Origin: Rhineura floridana
Lineage: Eukaryota; Chordata; Lepidosauria; Squamata; Rhineuridae
NCBI RefSeq assembly: GCF_030035675.1
Contig: NC_084482.1
Coordinates: 226,822,943-226,886,942 of the forward strand
Direction of reading: 5' to 3'
Length of the DNA: 64,000 nt
The translations under genes and the position numbers were made by a program. Shown in pieces: positions 23,001 through 30,319 of this stretch; positions within the stretch are counted from its first letter, which is position 1, and the number at the start of each line of letters is the position of its first letter. The notes below the pieces were generated by a model. That model had not been told where the DNA came from. It did not search any database and was given only the letters and a program-made list of their open reading frames with translations.

Positions 23001-26000
23001 AGGGAATGCCCATTACTTTCAACGGGTAGAACTGGGGGGAAAGCCCATGCGTCTCAATGGGTACACCTGGTGTCACAACAGCCAATGCATTTCAATGAGT
23101 AGATCTGGCATTTCAATGGGTAGACCAGGTCACCAGGTCTACCCATTTGAAGCCTGCTTGCTTTCTTGTTTGTATTTGCAATATTACGCTTATGTATGCT
23201 TTTCTGCCTTTATGGATATTTAAGGAGATACACACGCTGGCAATTGCACTTATTTCTCCAAAAAAGCAAGAAATGTGTCACACACCCCTCCTTCTCCCTT
23301 TCCTTCCCGCTGTGAAATGATTTGAAACAATAACCTCAGAGAGTAGAATGAAATTGACAAAGCTTTCCAGAGGCAGGCATGAAACTGACCAGCAGCCCCT
23401 TTCTCGCTTGCTATGCATTGCAGATCTCACCCAGAGCAGGGGCCCAGTTTGCAGGCTGGCAAAAAATAAAATGCATCTGCGCAGCAGTTGCAGACCCTCC
23501 CAACACCCCACCATTGCGATCATTGGTTCAATTTTCCTGGGCTTATTCACGCACATGTGCAAAAGTGCAGATATGTGATTGGTTGGAATTAGAAGAGGCA
23601 AGGGGAAATGCCCAAGAACCAATCATCAGCTGTAAAGTCTGCGGTATTGCATCCTACCTCCTGAAGGCACAGCGGATGATTCCTGATTTTGAAAAACAAA
23701 TCACATTTTTGCCGGTATTGCAAGGAGCGGATTTAACCCACAAAAATGCATAACAGCGTGAGACGTCATTTGGACAACCGAAAAATAATGAACACACATA
23801 GCGGGTGTGTCATACACTTTGCAGTCGTCTGGATGAGCCCTGAATGTCCAAATTTTGACAAAAATTTGTCAAGAAATATGGAAAACTAAACAATGGCCCA
23901 CAGACTGGAAGCATTCAATATATATCCTACTTCCAAAGAAAGGGGATCCCAGAGAATGCAGTATTTATTTATTTATTTATTTATTTATTTTATTGCACTT
24001 GTATACCGCCCCATAGCCGAAGCTCTCTGGGCGGTTTACAGCAATCAAAAACATTAAAACAAATATACAATTTAAAACATATTTTAAAAACAATTTAAAA
24101 CACAATTTTAAAATTTAAAACAATATAAAAACAATTTAAAACACATGCTAAAATGCCTGGGAGAAAAGTCTTGACCTGGCACCGAAAAGATAACAGTGTT
24201 GGCGCCAGGTGCACCTCATCAGGGAGATCATCCCATAATTTGGGGGCCAGCACTGAGAAGGCCCTCTCCCTTGTTGCCACCCTCTGAGCTTCCCTTGGAG
24301 TGGACACCTGGAGGAGGGCCTTTGATCTTGAACGTAGTGTACAGGTGGGTTCGTATCGGGAGAGGTGTTCCATCAGGTATTGTGGTCCCAAGCCGTGTAA
24401 GGCTTTATAGGTCAAAACCAGCACCTTGAATTGAGCTCGGAAACATACAGGCAGCCAACGCAAGTGGGCCAGAATCGGTTTTATATGTTCAGACTGTAAT
24501 TACCGAACTATTGCCTTAATATCCCATGCAAGAAAAGTAATGCTCAAGATTCTACAAGAAAGGCTCTTACCATATATGGAGCGAGAAATGCCAGACATCC
24601 AAGCTGGATTTAGAAAGGGAAGAGGCACCAGAGATCATATCGCAAACATACGTTGGATAATGGAACGGACCAAGGAATTTCAGAAGAAAATCACCCTGTT
24701 CTTTATAGACTACAGCAAAGCCTTTGACTGTGTAGACCATGAAAAACTATGGAATGCTTTAAAAAAAATGGGGGTGCCACAGCATCTGATTGTCCTGATA
24801 CGTAACCTATAGTCTGGATAAGAGTCTACTGTAAGGACAGAATATGGAGAAACCAATTGGTTCCCAATCGGAAAGGGTGTGAGACAGGGTTGTATTTGGT
24901 CACCCTATTTGTTTAATCTATACACAGAACATCATACGGAAAGAGGAATTGGACCAAGATGAAGGAGGTGTAAAAATTGAAGGGAGAAACATCAATAAGA
25001 TATGCAGACAATACCATACTCTTAGCAGAAACCAGTAATGATTTGAAATGAATGCTGATGAAAGTTAAACAGGAAAGCACAAAAGCAGGACTACAGCTGA
25101 ACATCAAGAAGACTAAAGTAATGACAACAGAAGATTTATGCAACTTTACAGTTGACAATGAGGACACTGAACTTGTCAAGGATTATCAATATCTTGGCAC
25201 AATCATTAACCAAAATGGAGACAATAGTCAAGAAATTAGAAGAAGGCTAGGAGGGCAGCTGTGAGAGAACTAGAAAAGGTCCTCAAATGCAAAGATATAT
25301 CACTGAACACCGAACTCAGGATCATTCAGACCATGGTATTCCCGATCTCTATGTATGGATGTGAAAGTTGGACAGTAAAAAAGGGAGATAAGAGAAAAAT
25401 CAACTCATTTGAAATGTGGTGCTGGAGGTGAGCTTTGAGCATACCATGGACTGCGAAAAAGACAAATAATTGTGTGTTAGAGCAAATTAAACCTGAACTG
25501 TCACTAGAAGCTAAAATGATGAAGCTGAGGTTATCATACTTTGGACACATCATGAGAAGACTTGATTCACTAGAAAAGACAATAATGCTTGGAAAAACAG
25601 CAGGGAGTAGAAAAAGAGGAAGACCAAACAAGAGATGGACTGATTCCACAATGGAAGCCACAGACCTGAACTTACAAGATCTGAGCAGGGTGGTTCATGA
25701 CAGATGCTCTTGGAGGTCGCTGATTCATAGGGTCGCCATAAGTCGTAATCGACTTGAAGGCACATAACAACAACAACAACAAACAGTACAGAATTTTAAT
25801 AATCAAATGAAACCTTTGGAAATCGCGTTATTCCATCCATTCCATACACTTCCAAAATCCCAACCAATCACTTTGTACAACACAAGACAGAAACCCACAT
25901 AACATCTCCTAGAGCAGCCTTTCCCAACCAGTGTGCCTCCAGATGTTGTTGGACCACAATTCCCATCTTTCCTGACCATTGGCAATACTGGCTGAGGCTG

Positions 26001-29000
26001 ATGGGAGTTGTGGTCCAACAATATCTGGAGGCACACTGGTTGGGAAAGGCGGTCATAGAGCCTTGGAATTGAAGTAAAGGCAAATTAAAGGTAAATCAAT
26101 GATGCATTCACTCCCTCCCTGCCTCACATCCTGGGAGGTGGGCAGCTCTGCACCTATGAGACTCTCTCTCTGAATGGCAGTGAGCAACTTTGTCTCATTG
26201 TCATTCCAACTGCTCAGGCTCTCACCCTGAGCTTTGAACACCACTGCCCAAACACCGACCAGACCAGCCAGTACAACATACACATCTTTCAGGACAAACA
26301 GCAAAAAGTGCACCAAAGTGGTGATGATGGGGAGAGAAATGGAGAGGGGTGGGGAGGGAAGGAGGAGGGAAAAGCAAAACAACCAAAAAGGGAGAACAGG
26401 GAGGGAGGGGGAGAGAGTGGGTCATCCAGGGACAATGTTCAGACAGTGGGGCTGGCACAGAATGAGGAAGTTTACACAGGTTGTGTCATGGTCTGATGCT
26501 GGATCCTCTGGGGTAAGGCAGGTCAGAAGTTGTAGGAAAGGGTGGACCTCTGTTCTCCTGGCTGACTGCTCTGTATCTGGTCCAGCAATTGAATGTAAGG
26601 AGGAGAAGAGTTGCTAATAACAGCATTAACCAAGTGACTGTGGAGCGGGCTTATGATATTTTAGGGAATGATCCCTGCTTTTGCACTTCCAACAGTGTTT
26701 AGGGTGCAAAGTGGGCAGGGTTGAGTTATCCAAAATGGCTCCATGTTCTCTCAGTGCTGGAGTTTCCTCTCTCATTCTAGTTTCATCCATTCTTGAAAGA
26801 AATCCACCTCTTTTCTAATACATCAGCAGATGGACAGTACTTGGATGAGAACGGGGTGCTGGCTGTTGACTTTGATATTGTGAATTGGGTGCTGTTTCCC
26901 AATGGGTCTCGTGCTAGAGTGAAAATTGGGAGTGTAGAGAGACAGGCATTCTCAGATCCAAAGTTCACCATTAACCCGGAAGCAATTGTATGGCCCTTGC
27001 TGTTTAACAAGGTAAGGAAAATTATTTGTGCCATTGAAGCTCTAATCATTTGTTGAATCATACATTAGAATGTTAACTGCAGTCCTTTGCACATTATCTG
27101 AAGCTAAGTTCTGTTGTGCATAGTGAAACTTCCTCTTGGGTAAACATGTACAGGATTGCACTGTGGACAGGAGACTTTTCAACACAGAATATAACTCCCC
27201 CAACCTACGTTATTCTGCCATTATACTGTACGACCGTCCCTGACTAGACATTTTAGACCAGGGGTTCCCATACTGTCATCCATGGACCACTGGTGCTCTG
27301 TGAACTTTATTCAGGAGGTCCACACAGTATTTGTAAAATTACAGTTAAAAAACAAACAAACTGTGCATCTAGCGCAGTTCCCTACTATTGCTACACTAGG
27401 CAGAGAAGTCATTAAGACTCTTGACAATTTTCAAGTGATCCATGGGGGAAATAATTTCAGAACCACTGTTTTAAACTGCAGAGTCAGGTCTGTTCTGCAG
27501 AACAAGAGGGTGACATAAAAGCACTTAAGCTCAGGGTGGCCCATGCAGTTTGCTGTGTTGATCTTCGTATATGAGTAAGATCTGTCACAAGTTAATCACC
27601 CACCTATTATTAATTAGTTAATGGCATTTACACATGTCTCAAGATATACATTTGCCATAAAAACAGCCAGAAATCGTTTTGAAAACAGTGCCAAGAAGTA
27701 ACTAAGATAGGTTTAAAAACAACATGAACACCTAAGGCAGAGACCTTTTTCATCCAGTGCGAAAAGCTTGTCAGAACAGGAACATCTTCAGTTCTTGGCA
27801 GTAAGTGCAGATAGTGGGCCCCTGTCGTATCTCAACAGAGGTGCTGTTCCACAAAACAGGGGCAGCCACACTGAAAGCCCTGCTCCAAGTTACTGATATT
27901 TTAGAGAAACAAAGAGAAGCCTTGTAAGTAGAGACCTTATCCCAGTCTGTGTCTGTGTTGGAATAGCTTTTTAATATGTTTTTAAACTTTTTTTTTTAAA
28001 GATATTTTTAACGCTTTTTAAAAAAATGTTTTAAAAGATGTTTCATTTTAATATATTTTAAAGTTTGTTTTTATTATGTTTTAAAGTGCTTTTAGTGGTT
28101 TTGTTTGCCGCTCTGGGCTCCTACTGGGAGGAATGGTAGGATATAAATAAGAAAGAACGAAAGGGGAATGGTAATCTCTCAAGTAACCTAGTCCTGAACT
28201 GTTATCCTAGGATTGTAGGTTAGTGTTCCTTGTGTCTTTTATGCTGTCTCCATTCTGCATATATATAGAAAGATTGGATGCCGATGTTGAAGCAAACAAG
28301 TAGAAAAACCAAAAGGGTTTCTCTGTCATGCTGTTCTGAGAAAATAAAAGTTCTGTCCCTGAAATAGGGCCGGGGGTCATTTGGGACCATTGGAAGTAAA
28401 GATCCCGCTGGGTCCTTCCCAGACCTTATGATCTGGTTCCACTAATGCAATTGCTCCTCAATGTTCCATCTCTTTCTGCTTAGACCATGCCTCGTTCAAG
28501 ATGCACAAGGAGCTGTCGCCCTGGATACTCCAAGAAGATCCAGGAAGGGAAGCCAGTTTGCTGCTATTTTTGTGTTCTGTGTGCGGAAGGGACCATCTCC
28601 ACCCAGGAAGGTAGGCGACCTCAGAGGAAAGGGCCTTCACAGGAAGGATGGGGCAAAAAAATTGAGCCAGCCCAAACACCACATTTGTAATCAGAGGCTG
28701 TCTTGCAGTTTCCCAAAACAAAGGTGGTGTTATCTCAAGATGCTTCAGAAATGAGGACCTTATTTTCAAAAACACCCCAACCTATTTTGGCCAATTATCC
28801 AAAGACCTTCTTCAGCGGCTATAAAAACTGTCAGCAGGCAACAAATCATATATTTTCTGAAGAATCATACACAGGTGCCCTTAATATATGATAAGAAGTC
28901 AAGGACTTTCACTTACAAACATGGTGCAAAAAAGCCCTGATGCTGTCATGTTTGTAAACAAAAGTCCTTAATTCTTCAGAAAAGAAAAAATAAAATCCTC

Positions 29001-30319
29001 ATTTTTTAAAGTATTTTGAGATAAGATCCATTTTGTTTGGAGATTTATTTTTGGATGTGCTCTGGTTTTTGCATTTTTTGTTCCTTCTCATACAGATCCC
29101 TCCACTATTTTGGTGGGGTGGGGTTTTTGGTCATGGCTCCCCGTTAATGAAACACCCTCCCCAGGGACAGTTCATCTGCTGCCAAATGCCATGTCCTTCC
29201 AGCATGCAGAGTGAATCTGGCCTTAACAATGTTTTTGATCTGCTCAGCAGAATTTAGATTTGCAATTTTTAAATGGTTACTTCATTGTCTTGATTGTACA
29301 CCACCCATATAGTTTACTGATGGGAAGGCAAGACATCTTTTAAATAATAATAGTCAAATTACCGTAACACTGATGTTAGGATACTGACGTCACTCTTCCT
29401 CTTTGCAGATGCAGACCACTGCACCACATGTCCAGAAGATCAATATCCGAACAAGGGCCGAGATCAATGTATCCCCAAGAATATCACCTTTCTGTCCTAT
29501 GAAGAATTTTTGGGGATCATCCTGACTTTCTTTACCCTCTTTTTGTCCTTAACCACTGCCTTTGTTTTAGGAATCTTCTTTAAATTCCTAGACACTCCCA
29601 TAGTCAAAGCCAACAACCGTGACCTCTCCTACATCCTCCTCGTCTCCCTCCTGCTCTCCTTTCTGTCCTCCTTCCTCTTCATTGGCCAGCCAAGGAAAGC
29701 GACCTGCCTTCTCCAACAAATGGCCTTCAGCATCATCTTCTCAGTTGCTGTCTCTTCTGTGTTGGCAAAAACCATCACTGTGGTGCTGGCCTTCCTGGCC
29801 ACAAAGCCAGGGAACAGAGTGAGGAGATGGCTGGGGAAGACTTTGGCCAACTCCATTGTCATTTCTTGTTCTAGTATCCAAGTTGTCATCTGCACCATCT
29901 GGCTGGCCATCTCTCCCCCATTCCCAGAGTCTGACATGCACTCCCTGGCTGGAGAGATCATCCTGCAGTGCAATGAAGGGTCTGTTGCCATGTTTTATGG
30001 TGCCCTTGGCTACATGGGCTTCCTGGCTGCCATCTGCTTCACGGTGGCTTTCCTAGCCAGGAAGCTGCCTGGGGCCTTCAATGAAGCCAAGCTGATCACC
30101 TTCAGCATGCTGGTCTTCTGCAGTGTTTGGGTCTCCTTTGTGCCCACCTACCTGAGCATGAAGGGGAAATACATGGTAGCCGTGCAGGTCTTCTCCATCT
30201 TGGCCTCCAGTGCTGGGCTCCTGGGCTGCATCTTCATTCCCAAGTGCTACATTATTCTACTGCAGCCTGATATGAATACAAAGGTGCTTCTAACAACAAA
30301 AACTAAAGACAGCATCTGA
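4854..30319 (+). CDS. VMN2R: Vomeronasal type-2 receptor gene 1 (V2R), intact, six exons
   Basis: Family C GPCR expected at the surface of vomeronasal sensory neurons, detecting peptide, protein or amino-acid cues. Join: 4854..5062, 6763..7054, 16750..17541, 26781..27011, 28484..28610, 29409..30319; 2562 nt, 853 residues, no internal stop. All introns are GT-AG and the phases (2,0,0,0,1) agree. Residues 1 to about 20 are a signal peptide. About 21-508 form the Venus-flytrap domain. About 509-575 form the linker with all nine expected cysteines. About 586-835 hold seven membrane segments, including [15 protein letters not shown] and the family C signature PKCYIIL at about 828. The length fits the family. 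The usual YRMVP motif in exon 3 reads YWMAP here; gene 2 keeps YRMVP. Introns 2 and 3 are swollen by nested transposons. Which V2R subfamily it belongs to was not determined. Confidence 0.93.
5409..5595 (-). mobile_element. RTE-BovB LINE 3' end fragment in intron 1
   Basis: The minus strand matches the 3' terminus of the RTE element at 25620-25780, including the CAGATGCTCTTGGAGGTCAC-type block and a (CAA)n tail (seen as GTTGTTGTTG on the plus strand). Confidence 0.75.
6352..6587 (-). mobile_element. CORE-SINE (MIR-like), intron 1
   Basis: Minus strand: a tRNA-like head with GGGTTCAAATCCCC as B box, then TGACCTTGGGCCAATCACT and CTACCTCACAGGGTTGTTGT, which are diagnostic of the CORE/MIR body. 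It ends in a LINE-like tail (GGTGGGATATAAATGTAATA). Confidence 0.75.
6763..7054 (+). CDS. VMN2R: V2R gene 1 exon 2
   Basis: 292 nt between acceptor TTTTTTTTTTGCAG and donor CAG|GTAAGA. Encodes the start of the Venus-flytrap domain: [28 protein letters not shown] and [14 protein letters not shown], the standard V2R lobe 1 motifs. With the two bases carried from exon 1 it ends in phase 0. Confidence 0.93.
7294..7560. mobile_element. MITE-like element with GGGTTGC termini, intron 2
   Basis: Starts GGGTTGCTAGGTC and ends GGTTGGCAACCC, short terminal inverted repeats. The interior holds repeats of a (C)CCTAGTGATGTCAT unit. Termini resemble those of the element at 16005-16180. No transposase is encoded. 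Confidence 0.45.
8060..8385 (+). mobile_element. L2-type LINE 3' end, intron 2
   Basis: Encodes [12 protein letters not shown], the conserved C-terminal motif of L2 ORF2, followed by an AT-rich 3' UTR ending in CAGTATATAAGTGTTGTAAATAAAA. Weak coding similarity may extend left to about 7900. Confidence 0.65.
8426..8601 (-). mobile_element. tRNA-derived SINE, intron 2
   Basis: Same family as 4560-4725. On the minus strand it starts with GGCTGTAGCTCAGTGGTAG, a clear tRNA-like A-box region. Confidence 0.75.
8660..8860. mobile_element. Palindromic MITE-like repeat, intron 2
   Basis: The two halves are imperfect inverted copies: GCATTTAAAGCACATTCAAC on the left against GTTGGATGTGCTTTAAATGT on the right, with AGAATCCTGG and CCAGGATTCT further in. 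Related sequences lie at 30600-30760 and 51690-51880. No coding capacity. Confidence 0.55.
9181..9193. repeat. Target-site duplication, left copy (13 bp)
   Basis: GATAGGGAATCAT, identical to 14893-14905, flanking the LINE at 9194-14892 at its 3' end. Confidence 0.9.
9194..14892 (-). mobile_element. Full-length APE-type LINE (I/Vingi-like), 5.7 kb, in V2R gene 1 intron 2
   Basis: Non-LTR retrotransposon flanked by a perfect 13-bp target-site duplication. Minus strand order: 5' UTR (14892 to about 14619), a gag-like N-terminal region, apurinic endonuclease, reverse transcriptase, a C-terminal CxC...H...C knuckle, then a short 3' UTR with AATAAA near 9217-9222 and a terminal repeat of the type CCTTTTGATACCTTTGAT. 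The paralogous site near 37165-37205 lacks it. The coding layout (one continuous frame) and 3' end suggest the I/Ingi/Vingi group, but the clade needs a phylogeny. The perfect duplication and near-open frame mark a fairly recent insertion. Confidence 0.88.
9321..14618 (-). pseudogene. LINE protein frame: gag-like region, APE endonuclease, reverse transcriptase
   Basis: From the ATG at 14618 to the stop at 9321 there is one single frame of 1766 codons, interrupted by only two in-frame TGA codons (13134-13136 and 12546-12548). The first piece (14618-13134) is basic and ends in a conserved block with HVEYLYYNN. The second (13133-12546) is acidic. The last (12545-9321) starts at the endonuclease motif LLSWNIMGW, then [15 protein letters not shown] and DSDHFP, and continues into the RT with [17 protein letters not shown] and the catalytic LLYADDM. 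It ends with [20 protein letters not shown], a zinc-knuckle-like motif. Both TGAs could be decayed CGA arginine codons. Between LQETW and LIVINVYF the endonuclease looks shorter than usual, so an internal in-frame deletion is likely. Confidence 0.85.
14893..14905. repeat. Target-site duplication, right copy (13 bp)
   Basis: GATAGGGAATCAT, identical to 9181-9193, at the 5' end of the LINE. Confidence 0.9.
14906..15830 (+). repeat. Intron 2 segment paralogous to 37202-38100
   Basis: Together with 9013-9193 (left of the LINE) this segment matches 37024-38100, e.g. AAAATTCAGAATCATGCCAC, ACCCTACCTCACAGGGTTGT and ACTGCCCTCTTCAATAG. The match is interrupted here by the LINE and the hAT-like element, and in the other copy by L2-type tails. 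Confidence 0.75.
15406..15748. mobile_element. GC-rich non-autonomous hAT-like element, 343 bp, intron 2
   Basis: Begins CAGGGGCATCACTA and ends TAGTGACGCCGCTG, inverted repeats of the hAT type (CAGNGG...). It is flanked by CTTTACTC (15398-15405) and CTTTACCC (15749-15756), an 8-bp duplication with one mismatch, as expected for hAT transposition. It is far more GC- and CpG-rich than its surroundings and absent from the paralogous 37.9-38.0 kb sequence. Confidence 0.75.
16005..16180. mobile_element. MITE-like element with GGGTTGCCAGG termini, intron 2
   Basis: Starts GGGTTGCCAGG and ends CCTGGCAACC, perfect 10-bp inverted termini. No coding capacity. Its right part (CTTTTAAAGATACAGAAGAC) forms an inverted repeat with 16184-16203. 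Confidence 0.55.
16181..16386 (+). repeat. Dispersed repeat, second copy inverted at 52595-52775
   Basis: Shares GGCACATGTTACCAAATTCT, GGACTGTGAAAGACCAACCC and CTCCTGCTCCCCTGGTGCAT with the opposite-strand copy at 52595-52775. The family was not recognised. Confidence 0.6.
16750..17541 (+). CDS. VMN2R: V2R gene 1 exon 3
   Basis: 792 nt, 264 codons, acceptor CCTCACCAG, donor CAG|GTATGA, phase 0 at both ends. Encodes the bulk of the Venus-flytrap domain, with [35 protein letters not shown], the [11 protein letters not shown] block and [14 protein letters not shown] near the end, all family motifs. The motif PFVYRMVP of other V2Rs reads PFVYWMAP here. Confidence 0.93.
17590..17780 (-). mobile_element. 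tRNA-derived SINE, intron 3
   Basis: Same family as 4560-4725. A copy at the same place after exon 3 exists in V2R gene 2 (46375-46565), so this insertion is older than the gene duplication. Confidence 0.7.
17820..18073. other. LINE-tail-like AT-rich intron sequence
   Basis: Starts with a minus-strand LINE 3' tail (about 17820-17890) followed by A-rich sequence up to the target site of the RTE element. Confidence 0.4.
18245..19165 (+). pseudogene. RTE-BovB endonuclease region
   Basis: Two frames (18245-18589 and 18794-19165) and the stretch between them cover the apurinic endonuclease of the RTE element, with motifs [33 protein letters not shown] and [11 protein letters not shown]. In-frame stops near 18588 and 18757 and a frame change break it. 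Catalytic Asp-His of the SDH-like motif is present as TDH. Confidence 0.8.
20193..22472 (+). mobile_element. CR1 LINE, 5'-truncated, 2.3 kb
   Basis: Inserted into the repeat unit of the Harbinger-like element: flanks AATAAGTGCAATTG and CCAGCATGTGTATCTC are continuous in the uninterrupted unit copy at 22700-22735. Contains most of the ORF2 reverse transcriptase and C-terminal region, then a CR1 3' UTR ending in the typical CTTATGTTCTTATG. Confidence 0.88.
20202..22263 (+). pseudogene. CR1 ORF2: reverse transcriptase region, two lesions
   Basis: Starts within the linker after the endonuclease (truncated). RT motifs: [71 protein letters not shown], and catalytic KFADDTKL at about 21455. C-terminal ARRAT-type block [19 protein letters not shown] and the end [12 protein letters not shown]. 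Only two breaks are visible: a TAA at 20853-20855 and a frame change near 21485-21500. A young copy relative to the other CR1 fragments. Confidence 0.85.
22471..22935 (+). repeat. Tandem copies of a 242-bp unit in the Harbinger-like element
   Basis: Unit 1 begins at 22471 and unit 2 at 22713 (both start TGCCAGCATGTGTATCTCC), period 242 bp. A further partial copy in the same orientation precedes the CR1 insertion (about 20030-20192). Confidence 0.8.
23157..23405 (-). repeat. Inverted copy of the 242-bp unit
   Basis: Reverse-complement match to 22471-22713 (e.g. GGAGATACACACGCTGGCAA and CCTTTATGGATATTTAAGGA), giving the element a fold-back structure. Confidence 0.8.
23963..24497 (-). mobile_element. 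L2-type LINE 3' end inserted in the RTE element
   Basis: Minus strand encodes [22 protein letters not shown] and [18 protein letters not shown], the L2 ORF2 C-terminus, and ends in a (TTTA)n tail at 23963-23992. It interrupts the RTE motif ECS|NYRTIAL. The same subfamily as the longer element at 32.5-35.98 kb. Confidence 0.8.
24540..25767 (+). pseudogene. RTE-BovB reverse transcriptase C-terminal half
   Basis: After the L2 insert the RTE frame resumes with [19 protein letters not shown], then [17 protein letters not shown] and [14 protein letters not shown]. The RT catalytic YADD region is degraded (reads YADN-like at 24995-25010). The C-terminus from 25435 to 25767 is open and ends with [12 protein letters not shown]. 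Several stops and frame changes lie between. Confidence 0.8.
25915..26052. mobile_element. Palindromic hAT-type MITE, 138 bp, intron 3
   Basis: Left end CAGCCTTTCCCAACCAGTGT and right end ACTGGTTGGGAAAGGCGG, long inverted termini with matching inner arms (GGACCACAATTCCCATC / GATGGGAGTTGTGGTCC). Flanks TCCTAGAG (25907-25914) and TCATAGAG (26053-26060) are an 8-bp duplication with one mismatch, as for hAT. Confidence 0.8.
26053..26382 (-). other. Unidentified 109-codon frame, minus strand
   Basis: Contains a hydrophobic stretch (LHFLLFV-like, then [16 protein letters not shown]) followed by a polar tail with [20 protein letters not shown]. It reads more like a decayed membrane-protein exon or transposon-borne sequence than random intron, but no family was recognised, and there is no partner exon nearby. 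Confidence 0.25.
26781..27011 (+). CDS. VMN2R: V2R gene 1 exon 4
   Basis: 231 nt, 77 codons, acceptor CTCATTCTAG, donor AAG|GTAAGG, phase 0. Encodes the end of the Venus-flytrap domain: [31 protein letters not shown] and [12 protein letters not shown], typical of V2R exon 4. Confidence 0.93.
27590..28150. mobile_element. L2-type fragments in intron 4
   Basis: About 27700-27920 is a minus-strand LINE fragment (AGGTGCTGTTCCACAAAACA, GGGGCAGCCACACTGAAAGC). About 27930-28150 is a plus-strand L2 3' tail ending GGTAGGATATAAATAAG. The first part is shared with intron 4 of V2R gene 2 (49260-49460). Confidence 0.55.
28484..28610 (+). CDS. VMN2R: V2R gene 1 exon 5
   Basis: 127 nt, acceptor TTCTGCTTAG, donor AAG|GTAGGC, phase 1. 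Encodes the first part of the nine-cysteine linker: [16 protein letters not shown] and [18 protein letters not shown], six of the nine cysteines. Confidence 0.93.
28611..29408 (+). other. Intron 5 of V2R gene 1; no further feature
   Basis: Plain intron sequence. The first about 90 bp are alignable by eye with the start of intron 5 in gene 2. No transposon was recognised. Confidence 0.5.
29409..30319 (+). CDS. VMN2R: V2R gene 1 exon 6 (seven-transmembrane exon)
   Basis: 911 nt, acceptor CTCTTTGCAG, stop TGA at 30317-30319. Encodes the last three linker cysteines (HCTTC and DQCIPK) and all seven membrane segments: TM1 begins at [13 protein letters not shown]2 with [14 protein letters not shown]3 with [22 protein letters not shown]4 with [18 protein letters not shown]5 with [18 protein letters not shown]6 with [20 protein letters not shown]7 with [16 protein letters not shown], then PKCYIIL and a short tail. 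Confidence 0.95.

Larger units (their letters stand above)
19758..23840. mobile_element. Harbinger-like DNA element with internal direct and inverted repeats
   Basis: Inserted in the RT region of the RTE element. Left end GGGCTTATCCAAACGG and right end (reverse complement) GGGCTCATCCAGACGAC form inverted termini, with looser similarity continuing for about 60 bp. Flanking TAA (19755-19757) and TGA (23841-23843) fit the 3-bp TWA duplication of PIF/Harbinger with one change. RTE coding resumes directly after the right end ([13 protein letters not shown]). No transposase was recognised. The interior is built of a 242-bp unit in direct and inverted copies and is split by a CR1 LINE. Confidence 0.6.
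18082..25784 (+). mobile_element. RTE-BovB LINE, near full-length, split by younger insertions
   Basis: Encodes an RTE-type protein in pieces: endonuclease ([49 protein letters not shown]), then RT ([60 protein letters not shown]) and the C-terminal region ([41 protein letters not shown]), ending in (CAA)n. AGTACAG(A) occurs at 18074-18081 and 25785-25792, a plausible target-site duplication. Removing the Harbinger-like (4083 bp) and L2 (about 535 bp) inserts leaves about 3.1 kb, the usual BovB length. The frame is broken by several stops (e.g. TAG where GDWNAK is expected, near 18757, and TGA near 18588) and frameshifts. Confidence 0.85.

Noticed and set aside
20010-23400. A possible CRISPR-like or gene-bearing repeat array
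   Set aside because: The repeats are 242-bp units of a eukaryotic DNA element in direct and inverted orientation, with no spacers.
22306-23753. Several 60-170-codon frames in the Harbinger-like element
   Set aside because: They repeat with the 242-bp unit and show no transposase motif, so they are not treated as genes.
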